Assembly: GCA_038226305.1 (NCBI GenBank)
Contig: JBBRQN010000013.1
Coordinates: 20,023 to 84,022, forward strand
Source of the DNA: JASLDZ01 sp038226305
Lineage (GTDB): Bacteria; Pseudomonadota; Alphaproteobacteria; Caulobacterales; Caulobacteraceae
Direction of reading: 5' to 3'
DNA length: 64,000 bases
Both the position numbers and the translations under genes were made by a program. Below are positions 43,802-54,448 of this stretch, in pieces. Numbering within the stretch: position 1 is the stretch's first letter; every line of letters begins with the position of its first letter. Under the pieces are notes generated by a model. It did no database searches. It worked only from the letters and a program-made list of their open reading frames with translations, and was not told where the DNA came from.

Positions 43802-43999
43802 CTGTTCGGTTTATGGTCGCCCAAGCGAAACAAGTTCAACTCGCGCGAATACTACGCTCTGCGAGAGGCGCAGGCGTTGCGGCTTCAGCACGACTTCGGC
43901 GCGGAGGCCTTCTGCGACGCCAAGCTGGACAACCCGGCGACCACGCCCCGGGACATCAGGTTCTATCGCCTCGTTCGCAAGGCGCTCAAGAAGGTATGA
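43802..43999 (+). CDS. small hypothetical protein with a possible CTG start
   Basis: This frame encodes a strongly protein-like 65-residue sequence (LWSPKRNKFNSREYYALREA, then AEAFCDAKLDNPATTPRDIR, ending KKV), but there is no ATG, GTG or TTG in a sensible position. The frame has a CTG at 43802 with GGGGAG nine bases before it, which would be a good ribosome site. Either CTG is the start, or the gene has lost its start or suffered a frameshift near 43785, where an ATG exists in another frame. I do not recognise the family. Confidence 0.4.
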   Translation: MFGLWSPKRNKFNSREYYALREAQALRLQHDFGAEAFCDAKLDNPATTPRDIRFYRLVRKALKKV

Positions 44000-44054
44000 T
44001 GCCGCGGCATGCCCAGGGCATGGGCCGCGCGATGATCCTTCCGTCGGCCTCCCC

Positions 44055-44876
44055 ATGCTGAAGAAGCTCCTGAGCTTCGGCCGCGCCGCCCGCAGCGAGC
44101 CTGTGGCGACGGCGCCATCGGCCATGCTGCCCGGCGTGGTCTGCTACGCCGTGGGTGACATCCACGGCCGGCTCGACCTTCTGCAGGCGATGATCGAGCG
44201 CGTGGAGGCCGACGCCGCCACCCTGCCCGCGACCCGGCGGGTGGCGATGATCCTGGGCGACTGCATCGACCGCGGCCCGGACTCCAAAGGCGTGATCCAG
44301 CGGCTCATCGAATGGCGCGATGCCGGCCCCTTCGAAGTGCAGGTGCTGAAGGGCAACCATGAGGCCACCGCCCTCGACTTCCTGCAGGACGCGGGCGCCG
44401 GCCAGGGCTGGAGCAGCTTCGGCGGCGACGCGACCCTGGCGTCCTACGGTGTCGCAGCGCCCCGGATGCGCAACGACATGCAGGGCTGGGAAGCGGCTAG
44501 GGACGCTTTCGGCCACGCTCTGCCGCCTTCGCACCTGCGCTTTCTGGAAACCCTGCCGACCATGCAGGTGCTGGGCGACTATGTGTTCGTGCATGCCGGG
44601 CTGCGGCCGGGCGTGCCCCTCGAGGAGCAGTCGGACCGCGACCTCCTGTGGATCCGCGGCGAGTTCCTGCAGTCGCCCCACACTTGGGAAAAGGTCGTTG
44701 TGCACGGCCACACCCCCGCGGGCGAACCACAGGATGTGGGCGAATATCGCATCGGCGTGGATACCGGAGCCTATGCAACGGGCATTCTGACGGCCGTGCG
44801 GCTATGGAATGTTCAGCGCCAATTCATCCAGGCACGGCCAAGGTCCGTATCAGGCACGGGGCATGCTCCATGCTAA
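44055..44876 (+). CDS. PPP-type serine/threonine protein phosphatase
   Basis: A 273-residue metallophosphoesterase with the motif series of PPP phosphatases: GDIHGRLDLLQ, GDCIDRGPDSKG, GNHEATALDFL, FVHAGLRPGVP and VVHGHTPAGEP. These residues bind two metal ions. It probably dephosphorylates proteins or small phosphoesters. Its place just before polysaccharide export genes and a tyrosine kinase (47547) hints at regulation of polymer export, but the motifs indicate Ser/Thr-type, not tyrosine-specific, activity. Confidence 0.88.
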   Translation: MLKKLLSFGRAARSEPVATAPSAMLPGVVCYAVGDIHGRLDLLQAMIERVEADAATLPATRRVAMILGDCIDRGPDSKGVIQRLIEWRDAGPFEVQVLKGNHEATALDFLQDAGAGQGWSSFGGDATLASYGVAAPRMRNDMQGWEAARDAFGHALPPSHLRFLETLPTMQVLGDYVFVHAGLRPGVPLEEQSDRDLLWIRGEFLQSPHTWEKVVVHGHTPAGEPQDVGEYRIGVDTGAYATGILTAVRLWNVQRQFIQARPRSVSGTGHAPC

Positions 44877-44901
44877 ACGAATGTTAAATCGGAGTGTCGA
44901 G

Positions 44902-45486
44902 ATGATACGCCTGCCAAAGGCCCTGTTCGCCCTGCTCGGCTGCCTGGCGCTCCTGCTCGGTGCGCCGGCGGCGGCGCTGGCCCAGCCCTTGCCATCGGCG
45001 GCGGCCGACCCGGCCACCTCGGTGGACGTGGCCTATCGCCTCGGCTCTGGCGACAAGGTGCGCATCATCGTGTTCGGCGAATCTGCCCTCACGGGCGAGT
45101 TCGTGGTGTCCGGAACCGGCACGATCGCCCTGCCGCTGGTGGGAGAGATCGCCGCCAAGGGAATGACGCCGACGCAATTGCAGAGTGCGGTCGAGGGTTC
45201 GCTGCGCGAGGGCTACCTGAAGGAGCCGCGCGTCAGCGTCGAGGTGCTGAACTACCGGCCCTTCTATATTCTGGGTGAAGTCACCAAGCCCGGCGAATAC
45301 CCCTACACCAATGGGCTCACCGTGATGAATGCGGTCGCCACAGCCAACGGGTTCACTTACCGCGCCGATTCCAAGCATGTGTACATCCGGCGCACCGGTG
45401 ACACTTCCGAGAAGCGCTACGATCTCAGCACGTCCACTTCAGTGGCGCCGGGTGATACGATCCGCATCGGCGAGCGCTACTTTTGA
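44902..45486 (+). CDS. polysaccharide biosynthesis/export protein (Wza/HfsD-like, short)
   Basis: A 194-residue exported protein: signal peptide (cleavage after AALAQ), the poly_export motif YRLGSGDKVRIIVFGESALT, ALPLVGEIAAKGMTP, and a SLBB domain (FYILGEVTKPGEYPYTNGLT). It lacks the long C-terminal part of full Wza, as in many alphaproteobacterial export proteins. It forms an outer-membrane or periplasmic exit component for exopolysaccharide. ATG 44902 has GGAG seven bases upstream; ATG 44881 is less likely. Confidence 0.9.
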   Translation: MIRLPKALFALLGCLALLLGAPAAALAQPLPSAAADPATSVDVAYRLGSGDKVRIIVFGESALTGEFVVSGTGTIALPLVGEIAAKGMTPTQLQSAVEGSLREGYLKEPRVSVEVLNYRPFYILGEVTKPGEYPYTNGLTVMNAVATANGFTYRADSKHVYIRRTGDTSEKRYDLSTSTSVAPGDTIRIGERYF

Positions 45487-45591
45487 GGCTTTCGCGTCTC
45501 ACCGATGAGACAGCCGCAGCTTTGAGGCTCGCGGGTCTAGACTCTCGGTCGGAATTAGGGTTTGCATCTTTTAACTTTTCGGGGGTCCGCC

Positions 45592-46077
45592 ATGCGTAAC
45601 AAGCTCGCCATCACTCTTTCCGTCGCCAGCCTTCTGGCGGCGCCGACGTTCATCGTCAGCGCAATGGTCGCAACGCCTGCAATGGCGCAACCTGCGCCGA
45701 CCGTGGAGAACGTGCGGGCAGCCTTGCTGCGGGCTATCCGCAGTGCCCAGGCCAGCAACCGGGCCGCGGGCATCACCGGGGCCGCCGCGGAGGCGAACAT
45801 TCAGTCGGCGATTCAGGCGGCGATCATCGCGGCCAACGCCCCGGCGGGGATCGTCCAGTCGGCCCTTAGCAGCATGGGTTCCGTCGGTCGCGAGGCCGGC
45901 GTGGCTGGCGCGATCGCCGCGGTGCAGCTAACCGTCAACGCCGTCGTCGCCCAAAACAATGCGACGTCGGGCGTGGCTTCCACCTCTGGCGGCTCGACTA
46001 TTATTACGGCGAGCTCGTTCAGCGGAAGCAGCGGCGGTGGCGGCGGAAGCGACTACCGGCCCCCCAGCGGGTCCTGA
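45592..46077 (+). CDS. Ala-rich exported protein, unknown
   Basis: A 161-residue protein with a long signal peptide (cleavage after PAMAQ), an Ala/Ile/Val-rich helical core (ANIQSAIQAAIIAANAPAGI, then AGAIAAVQLTVNAVVAQNNA) and a Gly/Ser-rich tail (SGSSGGGGGSDYRPPSGS). It is placed between the export protein and the beta-barrel protein in the same direction, so it is probably secreted with or structurally linked to the polymer system. I recognise no family. GGGGG lies 7 bases before the ATG. Confidence 0.7.
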   Translation: MRNKLAITLSVASLLAAPTFIVSAMVATPAMAQPAPTVENVRAALLRAIRSAQASNRAAGITGAAAEANIQSAIQAAIIAANAPAGIVQSALSSMGSVGREAGVAGAIAAVQLTVNAVVAQNNATSGVASTSGGSTIITASSFSGSSGGGGGSDYRPPSGS

Positions 46078-46163
46078 AACCAGCACTGCTGGGCCTGTAC
46101 GTTAATTTGGGAAGGCGTGTCCGCGGGGGTCTCGGGCGCGTTGCCGTTGGGGGATATTACACC

Positions 46164-47447
46164 GTGCGCCTATCATTCGTAATTTCGGTATGGTTTGCGG
46201 CAGTGCTGGCTATGCCGGTCATGGCCCACGCTCAGGACGACACCTCGCTGGCGCGGACCGGGCTGTTCGCCCGCGACCGCAACGTCACCGTCCGCCAGCG
46301 TCCCAAGCCCGAGTACGCGAACTCGCCGATCGGCTACGGTGCCTTCCTGATCTCGCCCACGATCACGACTTCGGTCGAGGGCAACGACAACATCTACGCC
46401 ACGGCATCCAATACCACCTCTGATGTGATCTTCCGTCTGCAGCCGAGCGTGATCGCGCAGACCAACTGGTCGCGCAACCTCGTATCGGTCTACGGCCGCG
46501 CCAGCGTTAACCAGTACGTCGACCATGGTTCGGAGAGCACGACTGACTTTCAGATTGGAGGCCTCGGCCGTCTGGATGTGCACAGCGACTTGGGCTTCTC
46601 GGGCGGCGGCTCCTACGAGCACGACACCGAGCCGCGCACGTCTTCCGGTTCGCCCCAGAACATCAAGGAGCCGATCCGCTACTACCTGGCGGACGTCTAC
46701 GGTCAGGGCACCAAGCAGTTCAACCGCCTGCGTCTGTCCGGCCGGGTCGATTTCCGCGACTACAACTATGAAAGTGCAGTGCTTGTCGGCGGCGGCGTCA
46801 GCAATCAGGATTACCGCGACCACACAGTAGTGTCGGCCGGCGGGAAGGCCGACTACGCGATCAGCCCCGACAAGTCGGTGTTCTTGACCGCGGTCGTCAA
46901 CAACCGCGACTTCAGCACCTCGATCGTTGGCCAGCCAGCCCGCAGTTCGACAGGCTTCGATATCGCCGTCGGATCCAATTTCGACCTGTCGCATCTCATC
47001 CGCGGCGAAGTGCAGCTTGGCTACACCCAGCAGGACTATGACGCCTCGGTGTACTCCAGCGTCAGCGGCCTCTCCGCCCGCGGTCTGATCGAGTATTTCC
47101 CGACCGAACTCACCACGGTGACCCTCACCGGCAGTCGCACCGTGGAGGACTCGTCCATCACCGGTTCGAGTGGCTATCTGTCGAGCAACGTCTCCGGCCA
47201 GATCGACCACGAGCTGCTGCGCAACCTGATCGTCACCGGCACGGTCTCCTACGGCAACGACGCCTACAAGGGCATCGACCGCAGCGACGACCGCGTTTCG
47301 GTCAGCGGCGGCGGCACCTATCTGCTTAACCGTGCCGTCGGTTTGAACGTGACCTTCACACATTACAACCAAAGCTCATCCGGCGTTCGCTCCGGACCGA
47401 GTTTTGATGTGAACCGGATTGTCGGCTCGCTGGTGTTTCAGTTCTAG
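46164..47447 (+). CDS. outer membrane beta-barrel protein (BBP2-like)
   Basis: About 427 residues: signal peptide ending MAHAQ, then a long stretch of alternating amphipathic beta-strands (for example FDIAVGSNFDLSHLIRGEVQ) ending in a terminal phenylalanine (SLVFQF), the outer-membrane insertion signal. The pattern matches the beta-barrel porin 2 group found in exopolysaccharide loci, where it may form the outer-membrane channel. The GTG at 46164 is chosen because the signal peptide begins there. Confidence 0.82.
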   Translation: MRLSFVISVWFAAVLAMPVMAHAQDDTSLARTGLFARDRNVTVRQRPKPEYANSPIGYGAFLISPTITTSVEGNDNIYATASNTTSDVIFRLQPSVIAQTNWSRNLVSVYGRASVNQYVDHGSESTTDFQIGGLGRLDVHSDLGFSGGGSYEHDTEPRTSSGSPQNIKEPIRYYLADVYGQGTKQFNRLRLSGRVDFRDYNYESAVLVGGGVSNQDYRDHTVVSAGGKADYAISPDKSVFLTAVVNNRDFSTSIVGQPARSSTGFDIAVGSNFDLSHLIRGEVQLGYTQQDYDASVYSSVSGLSARGLIEYFPTELTTVTLTGSRTVEDSSITGSSGYLSSNVSGQIDHELLRNLIVTGTVSYGNDAYKGIDRSDDRVSVSGGGTYLLNRAVGLNVTFTHYNQSSSGVRSGPSFDVNRIVGSLVFQF

Positions 47448-47546
47448 ACTGAAACGGGGCGCGGCCGTTGCGCTGACGATCACCCCCCGGTTACGTCTCC
47501 GGCCCGCGTTTCGTGCCGGTGCAAACCCGGTCTGCATTGGTAAGAC

Positions 47547-49769
47547 ATGAACGTACACGTTGAGCCGCAGACGATCGGGATGCAGCACCTCGAGGGCGAC
47601 AAGCCCGCGCTGGACCTGCACCGCCACATCGCCCTGTTCCGGCGGCGGCTGCGGCTGTTCCTGGCCGTTCTGATCACCGTGTTCGCCGCAGTGATGCTGG
47701 TCACGCTGCAGCTGACGCCCCGCTACACGTCCACCTCCACCGTGATGATCGACACGCGCACTCACAAGGTGGTCGACATCCAGCAGGTGATGTCGGGCCT
47801 CGGCAGCGACACCGGCACGATCGACAGCGAAGTGGAGATCCTGCGCTCGCGCAGCCTGGCCGAGAAGGTCGTCGACCAGCTCGACCTCGTCCACGATCCC
47901 GAATTCAACAAGCGCCTGAAGGTGGGCCACGGCCCAGTCTCGATGATCTCGGGCCTCCTGGGCCGCGGCCCCAAGGGCGATCCGGTCGGCGCCGAGGCGC
48001 GCAGCGCCACGATCGGCTCGGTGATGACCCGCCTGAAGGTCGCCCGCCAGGGCCTGACCTACGTGCTGAACGTGTCGTTCCAGTCGGAATCGCCCAAGCG
48101 CGCCGCCCTGATCGCCAACACATTCGCCGAGCGCTACCTCACCGAGCAGCTCGACGCCAAGTTCGATGCCACCCGCCGGGCCAACGCCTGGCTGAGCCAG
48201 CGCCTGCAGGGCCTGCGCCAGCAGGTCGAAACCGCCGAGCACTCGGTGGAGATGTACAAGGCTTCCAACGGCCTGATGGGCCTGGGCGGCCCTGAAAGCA
48301 CGACGATCACGCAGCAGGAGATTTCGAACCTCAACACCCAGCTGGCCACCGCCCGTGCCCAGCAGGCCGAGAGCGACGCCCGGCTTTCCACCGCCCGCCA
48401 GCAGCTCGCCAAAGGCTCGACCGGCGAGGACGTGGGCGAGGCCCTGGGCTCCCCCGTGATCCAGGACCTGCGCAAGCAGCGCGCCGCCATCTCGGGCCAG
48501 CTGGCCGACATGTCCGCCCGCTATGGCCCGAAGTACCCCGACGTTCTGAAGGCCCAGCGCCAGCTCGCCGACATCGACGGCCAGATCCAGGCCGAGGTGA
48601 AGCGCCTGATCTCCAACCTCGACGCGCAGGCGCAGGTGTCGCGCCAACGCACCTCGTCGATCGCCGGCAGCCTCGGCGGCTCGCGCGCGTCGCTGGGGGC
48701 CAACAACCTCGCCTCGGTGAAGCTCGCCGAGCTCCAGCGCAACGCCGAGAGCGTGCGCACGCTCTACCAGTCGTTCCTCGACCGCTTCAAACAGACCTCG
48801 ACCGATCAGGGGCTGGAGCAGTCGGATGCGCGGGTCGTGTCGGCGGCCGTGCCCGCGGGCAAGGCCAGCTTCCCCAACCTCCTCCTCAGCGCGGTTCTGG
48901 GCCTGATCCTGGCCATCGCCACCGCCGTGGGCATCCTGTTCGTGATGGAGGCGCTGGAGGCCGGGCTCTACACCTCGGAAGACGTGGAGCGCACGTTGAA
49001 CGTGCCCTACATGGGGGCCACGCCGCAGCTGTCGTCGGTGCTCGACGGCCTGGACAAGAAGTCCCGCGTGTCACCGGCCCGCTTCGTGGTGGAGAAGCCG
49101 CTCTCCTCCTTCTCCGAGGCGTTCCGCGCCTTGAAGACGTCTCTCCTGGCCTCGCGCATCGGTGAGAAGGTCAAGGTGATCGCCATCACCTCGTCGCTGC
49201 CCAACGAGGGCAAGACCACGACCTCCATCTGCCTGGCACGCGTGCTGGCCCTGGGCGGCGCCGCGACCCTGGTGATCGACTGCGACCTTCGCCGCCGCAC
49301 CGTGAATCGCCTCTTCGCAGAGGAGCCCAAGGTGGGCCTCCTGGAAGTGCTCAACGGCAGCTGCACCCTGGACGACGCCATGCTGCGCGACGAGGAGACC
49401 GGCGCCTACTTCCTGCCCGTGTCCAAGTCGAGCTTCACCCCCAAGGACGTGTTCTCCACGCCTGCGATGGACCAGCTGATCGCCCAGGCCCGCGCCCGGT
49501 TCGACATCGTGCTTCTCGACACTGCGCCGGTGCTGCCCGTGGCCGACACCCGGGTGATCGCGCCCAAGGCCGACGTGGTGCTGTTCCTCGCCCAGTGGAA
49601 GCGCACGCCCAGGAAGGCCATCGAGAACGCCCTGAAGCAGCTGCAGAGCGTGGGCGCCCACGTGCCCGGCATCGCCCTGACTCAGGTCGACATGAAGGAG
49701 CAGGCCCGCTCCGGCTACGGCGACGCCAGCTACTACTACCGGGCCTATCGCAGCTACTACCACTCGTAA
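47547..49769 (+). CDS. Wzc-type polysaccharide co-polymerase with BY-kinase
   Basis: A 740-residue inner-membrane protein. A Wzz domain has transmembrane segments at about residues 38-56 and 448-470 with a periplasmic coiled coil between (RLQGLRQQVETAEHSVEMYK). The cytoplasmic tyrosine kinase has Walker A LPNEGKTTTSICL, Walker A' VIDCDLRRRTVN and Walker B IVLLDTAPVLPVADT. The tail carries an autophosphorylation cluster of many tyrosines (SYYYRAYRSYYHS). It controls chain length and export of the exopolysaccharide made by this locus. Confidence 0.94.
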   Translation: MNVHVEPQTIGMQHLEGDKPALDLHRHIALFRRRLRLFLAVLITVFAAVMLVTLQLTPRYTSTSTVMIDTRTHKVVDIQQVMSGLGSDTGTIDSEVEILRSRSLAEKVVDQLDLVHDPEFNKRLKVGHGPVSMISGLLGRGPKGDPVGAEARSATIGSVMTRLKVARQGLTYVLNVSFQSESPKRAALIANTFAERYLTEQLDAKFDATRRANAWLSQRLQGLRQQVETAEHSVEMYKASNGLMGLGGPESTTITQQEISNLNTQLATARAQQAESDARLSTARQQLAKGSTGEDVGEALGSPVIQDLRKQRAAISGQLADMSARYGPKYPDVLKAQRQLADIDGQIQAEVKRLISNLDAQAQVSRQRTSSIAGSLGGSRASLGANNLASVKLAELQRNAESVRTLYQSFLDRFKQTSTDQGLEQSDARVVSAAVPAGKASFPNLLLSAVLGLILAIATAVGILFVMEALEAGLYTSEDVERTLNVPYMGATPQLSSVLDGLDKKSRVSPARFVVEKPLSSFSEAFRALKTSLLASRIGEKVKVIAITSSLPNEGKTTTSICLARVLALGGAATLVIDCDLRRRTVNRLFAEEPKVGLLEVLNGSCTLDDAMLRDEETGAYFLPVSKSSFTPKDVFSTPAMDQLIAQARARFDIVLLDTAPVLPVADTRVIAPKADVVLFLAQWKRTPRKAIENALKQLQSVGAHVPGIALTQVDMKEQARSGYGDASYYYRAYRSYYHS

Positions 49770-49846
49770 GGGGCCTGCCGCGGCCCGGCGTGGCGCTCCC
49801 GCTCCGGGCGCGCTATGTGCGGGGCTGACTTCGGCTAGGAGCCTTC

Positions 49847-50152
49847 ATGGGCAGCGCGATCCTGTTTCTGATCAACTCGCTGGTGGATCTGGCGATCTTC
49901 GTGGTGATCGCCTCGGCCATCCTGTCGTGGCTGATCGCCTTCGACGTGCTGAACGTGCGCAACCCCACCGTCTACAAGATCGCCGCCGGGCTGGAGCGCC
50001 TGACTGATCCCTTGCTGGCGCCGATCCGGCGCTTCATCCCCAACCTGGGCGGGATCGACATCAGCCCGGTGATCCTGATCCTGCTCCTGCAGGCGCTGAA
50101 GATCCTGGTGAACAACACCATCGGGCCGTTGCTGGTCGCCACCACGGGCTGA
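49847..50152 (+). CDS. YggT family membrane protein
   Basis: A 101-residue protein with two hydrophobic YggT repeats (SLVDLAIFVVIASAILSWLI; ISPVILILLLQALKILVNNT) and the linking motif RLTDPLLAPIRRFIPNLGG. YggT proteins are associated with cell division and osmotic tolerance; the mechanism is unclear. Full length. Confidence 0.92.
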   Translation: MGSAILFLINSLVDLAIFVVIASAILSWLIAFDVLNVRNPTVYKIAAGLERLTDPLLAPIRRFIPNLGGIDISPVILILLLQALKILVNNTIGPLLVATTG

Positions 50153-50194
50153 GGGCCCTCCCCCAGCCCCTGAGCCCCAGCCCGGCCTGCGGCG

Positions 50195-51136
50195 TCAGCT
50201 CCCCAGGAAGGCGTCGAGGGTGGCGTCGAAGGTCTTGGGGTCGTCGTACATCAGGAAGTGCTTGGCGCCCGGCGCGGCCGACACGAGCGTCGTCCTGGGC
50301 GCGGCGGCGTAGTCGGCCTTGATGAGCGGCTCCAGCATCGCCTCGTAGATCACCGTCACGGGCACGGTGAGCGACGCCATGCGCGGGCGCAGGTCGGTCA
50401 GCATGTCCTCCTGCATAGCCTTGATCATGGTGGGGCGGGCCGAAGCGACAGACCACGCGCTGACCATCGCCTGATCGGCCGGGGCGGAGACGAGGGCGGC
50501 CCCGGTCTGCGCCGCGCTCTTGGCGAAGGCCGCGTCGGACACGCCGAGCATCTGCGCGCCCATGCCTTCGACCATCGGCCGCACGCCCTCGACGGTCGCC
50601 GAGGGGCCGGCGAACAGCTCCGGGTAGAAGCCGAGGCTGTCGACGATCATCAGCTTGCCCACGTGGGCCGGGTGGTCGAGCCCAAGCTCCAGCGCCATGA
50701 CGCCGCCGAGGCTATGACCCACCACCGCGGGGGCCTTAAGCCCAGCCGAGACGATGTAGGCGTCGATCGCCTCCACCACGGGCACGGTCACCGGGCCGGA
50801 GGCGTTGGCCCGCGCCGGCTCGCCGGCGAAGCCAGCCACCTGCACGAGGTGCAGGCGATAGCGGCCACGCAGGCGCTCCGCCGTGCGCCGGAACGTCTCC
50901 CGGGAGGAGGCGAGGCCGGGGATCAGCACCACGTCCGGGCCCGTGCCCACCACCTCCACACTGATGCGGTCGCCCGTCACCATGCGGCTGTCGGCGAAAA
51001 GCTTGAGCGAGGGCGCGGCGGCCACCGCCTGGGCGTGCGCACGCACCGGGGCCATCACCTGCGCCAGCACGGGCAGGCTGGCGCAGATCGCGAGCGCCCG
51101 CAGGGCGGTCTTCTGCTGGGTGGTCAGGGAGATCAT
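50195..51136 (-). CDS. alpha/beta hydrolase, exported
   Basis: A 313-residue hydrolase with a signal peptide, a nucleophile elbow GHSLGGVMALELGLDHP, and an HG-less oxyanion region (VVLIPGLASSRETF). The catalytic histidine is probably in APGAKHFLMYDDPKTF near the C-terminus. It likely acts on an ester in the periplasm; substrate unknown. Confidence 0.88.
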   Translation of the reverse strand: MISLTTQQKTALRALAICASLPVLAQVMAPVRAHAQAVAAAPSLKLFADSRMVTGDRISVEVVGTGPDVVLIPGLASSRETFRRTAERLRGRYRLHLVQVAGFAGEPARANASGPVTVPVVEAIDAYIVSAGLKAPAVVGHSLGGVMALELGLDHPAHVGKLMIVDSLGFYPELFAGPSATVEGVRPMVEGMGAQMLGVSDAAFAKSAAQTGAALVSAPADQAMVSAWSVASARPTMIKAMQEDMLTDLRPRMASLTVPVTVIYEAMLEPLIKADYAAAPRTTLVSAAPGAKHFLMYDDPKTFDATLDAFLGS

Positions 51137-51175
51137 GGCTTCGGTTCCTGTCCTTAGGGTGAGGGGTGAGGCGGC

Positions 51176-51370
51176 TCAGGCCGGCTCGGTGAAGATGTCT
51201 TCGATGCGCGCCTCGAACAGGCGGGCGATGCGGAAGGCGAGGGGCAGGCTGGGGTCGTACTTGCCGGTCTCGATGGCGTTGACGCTCTGGCGGGAGACCT
51301 CGAGCTTGGACGCAAGGTCGGCCTGGCTCCAGCCCCGCTCGGCGCGCAGCACGCGCAGGCGGTTCTCCAT
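51176..51370 (-). CDS. XRE-family helix-turn-helix regulator
   Basis: A 64-residue DNA-binding protein that is almost only a helix-turn-helix: RAERGWSQADLASKLEVSRQ followed by SVNAIETGKYDPSLPLAFRI. It overlaps the preceding membrane protein by one base and probably regulates that pair through the palindrome at 51790. The N-terminal extension upstream of 51370 is the membrane gene read out of frame. Confidence 0.88.
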   Translation of the reverse strand: MENRLRVLRAERGWSQADLASKLEVSRQSVNAIETGKYDPSLPLAFRIARLFEARIEDIFTEPA

Positions 51371-51780
51371 CAGCGCCGGTCCATCAGGCTGGAGACGCCC
51401 TGCAGGGCGCCGAACGCCCCCATGAACAGGATGAACACGCCGTAGAGCGGCGGCGTGGGCACCTCGGCGTAATTCTGCAGGAACCCCCACGCGGTGCACA
51501 CGCCGAGCGTCAGGCCGGTGGCGCGCAACAGGGCGGTGGCCAGCCGCAGCCGCTGATACTCGTCGGGCAGCTCGACCATGAACGCGCCCATGGCCCAGAT
51601 GACGCCGATCACCGGCACGGCGGGGGCGATGGCGGCGGCATATTTCAGCGCCCCTTGCGGCGGCGTGGCACTCCGAAACCAGATGCCGTCAGCGACGATC
51701 AGCGCCGCGTAGACGGTCATGAACCCCACGAGCCGCAGGGTGTAGCGCCGGGCGTGTGGAGCCTTCCAATCACTCAACAT
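51370..51780 (-). CDS. membrane protein paired with XRE regulator
   Basis: A 136-residue protein with four predicted transmembrane segments (e.g. LRLVGFMTVYAALIVADGIW; GVFILFMGAFGALQGV) and a polar loop LPDEYQRLRLATAL. It is the first gene of a two-gene unit with the XRE regulator, sharing ATGA. This pairing of a small membrane protein with a HipB-like regulator is common in proteobacteria; its function is unknown. Confidence 0.75.
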   Translation of the reverse strand: MLSDWKAPHARRYTLRLVGFMTVYAALIVADGIWFRSATPPQGALKYAAAIAPAVPVIGVIWAMGAFMVELPDEYQRLRLATALLRATGLTLGVCTAWGFLQNYAEVPTPPLYGVFILFMGAFGALQGVSSLMDRR

Positions 51781-51789
51781 GTCGAGTCC

Positions 51790-51808
51790 CCTTGTCGTTA
51801 TGACAAGG
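51790..51808 (-). promoter_or_regulatory. palindromic operator candidate for the XRE regulator
   Basis: CCTTGTC (51790-51796) and GACAAGG (51802-51808) form a perfect 7-bp inverted repeat with a 5-base spacer, 10 bases upstream of the membrane protein's start codon. The geometry suits an XRE-type dimer and suggests autoregulation. Confidence 0.5.
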
Positions 51809-51931
51809 AAACACGACATGCCCAGGCGTGTCAAGCGACGTTGACTCGCGGTCGTGCGGACGGCGCGAAAACGGAGTCGGGAAAGTCCGGTCTGGCAAAG
51901 ACCTCCCCCGCGCGGGGGGAGGTCTGAAGCC

Positions 51932-54444
<2,513 letters not shown>

Positions 54445-54448
<4 letters not shown>

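Noticed and set aside
44873..44887. CTAA-N7-TTAA as a CtrA box before the export gene
   Set aside because: It lies only 15 bases before the likely start codon, too close for a promoter element, and matches the consensus less well than the other three boxes.
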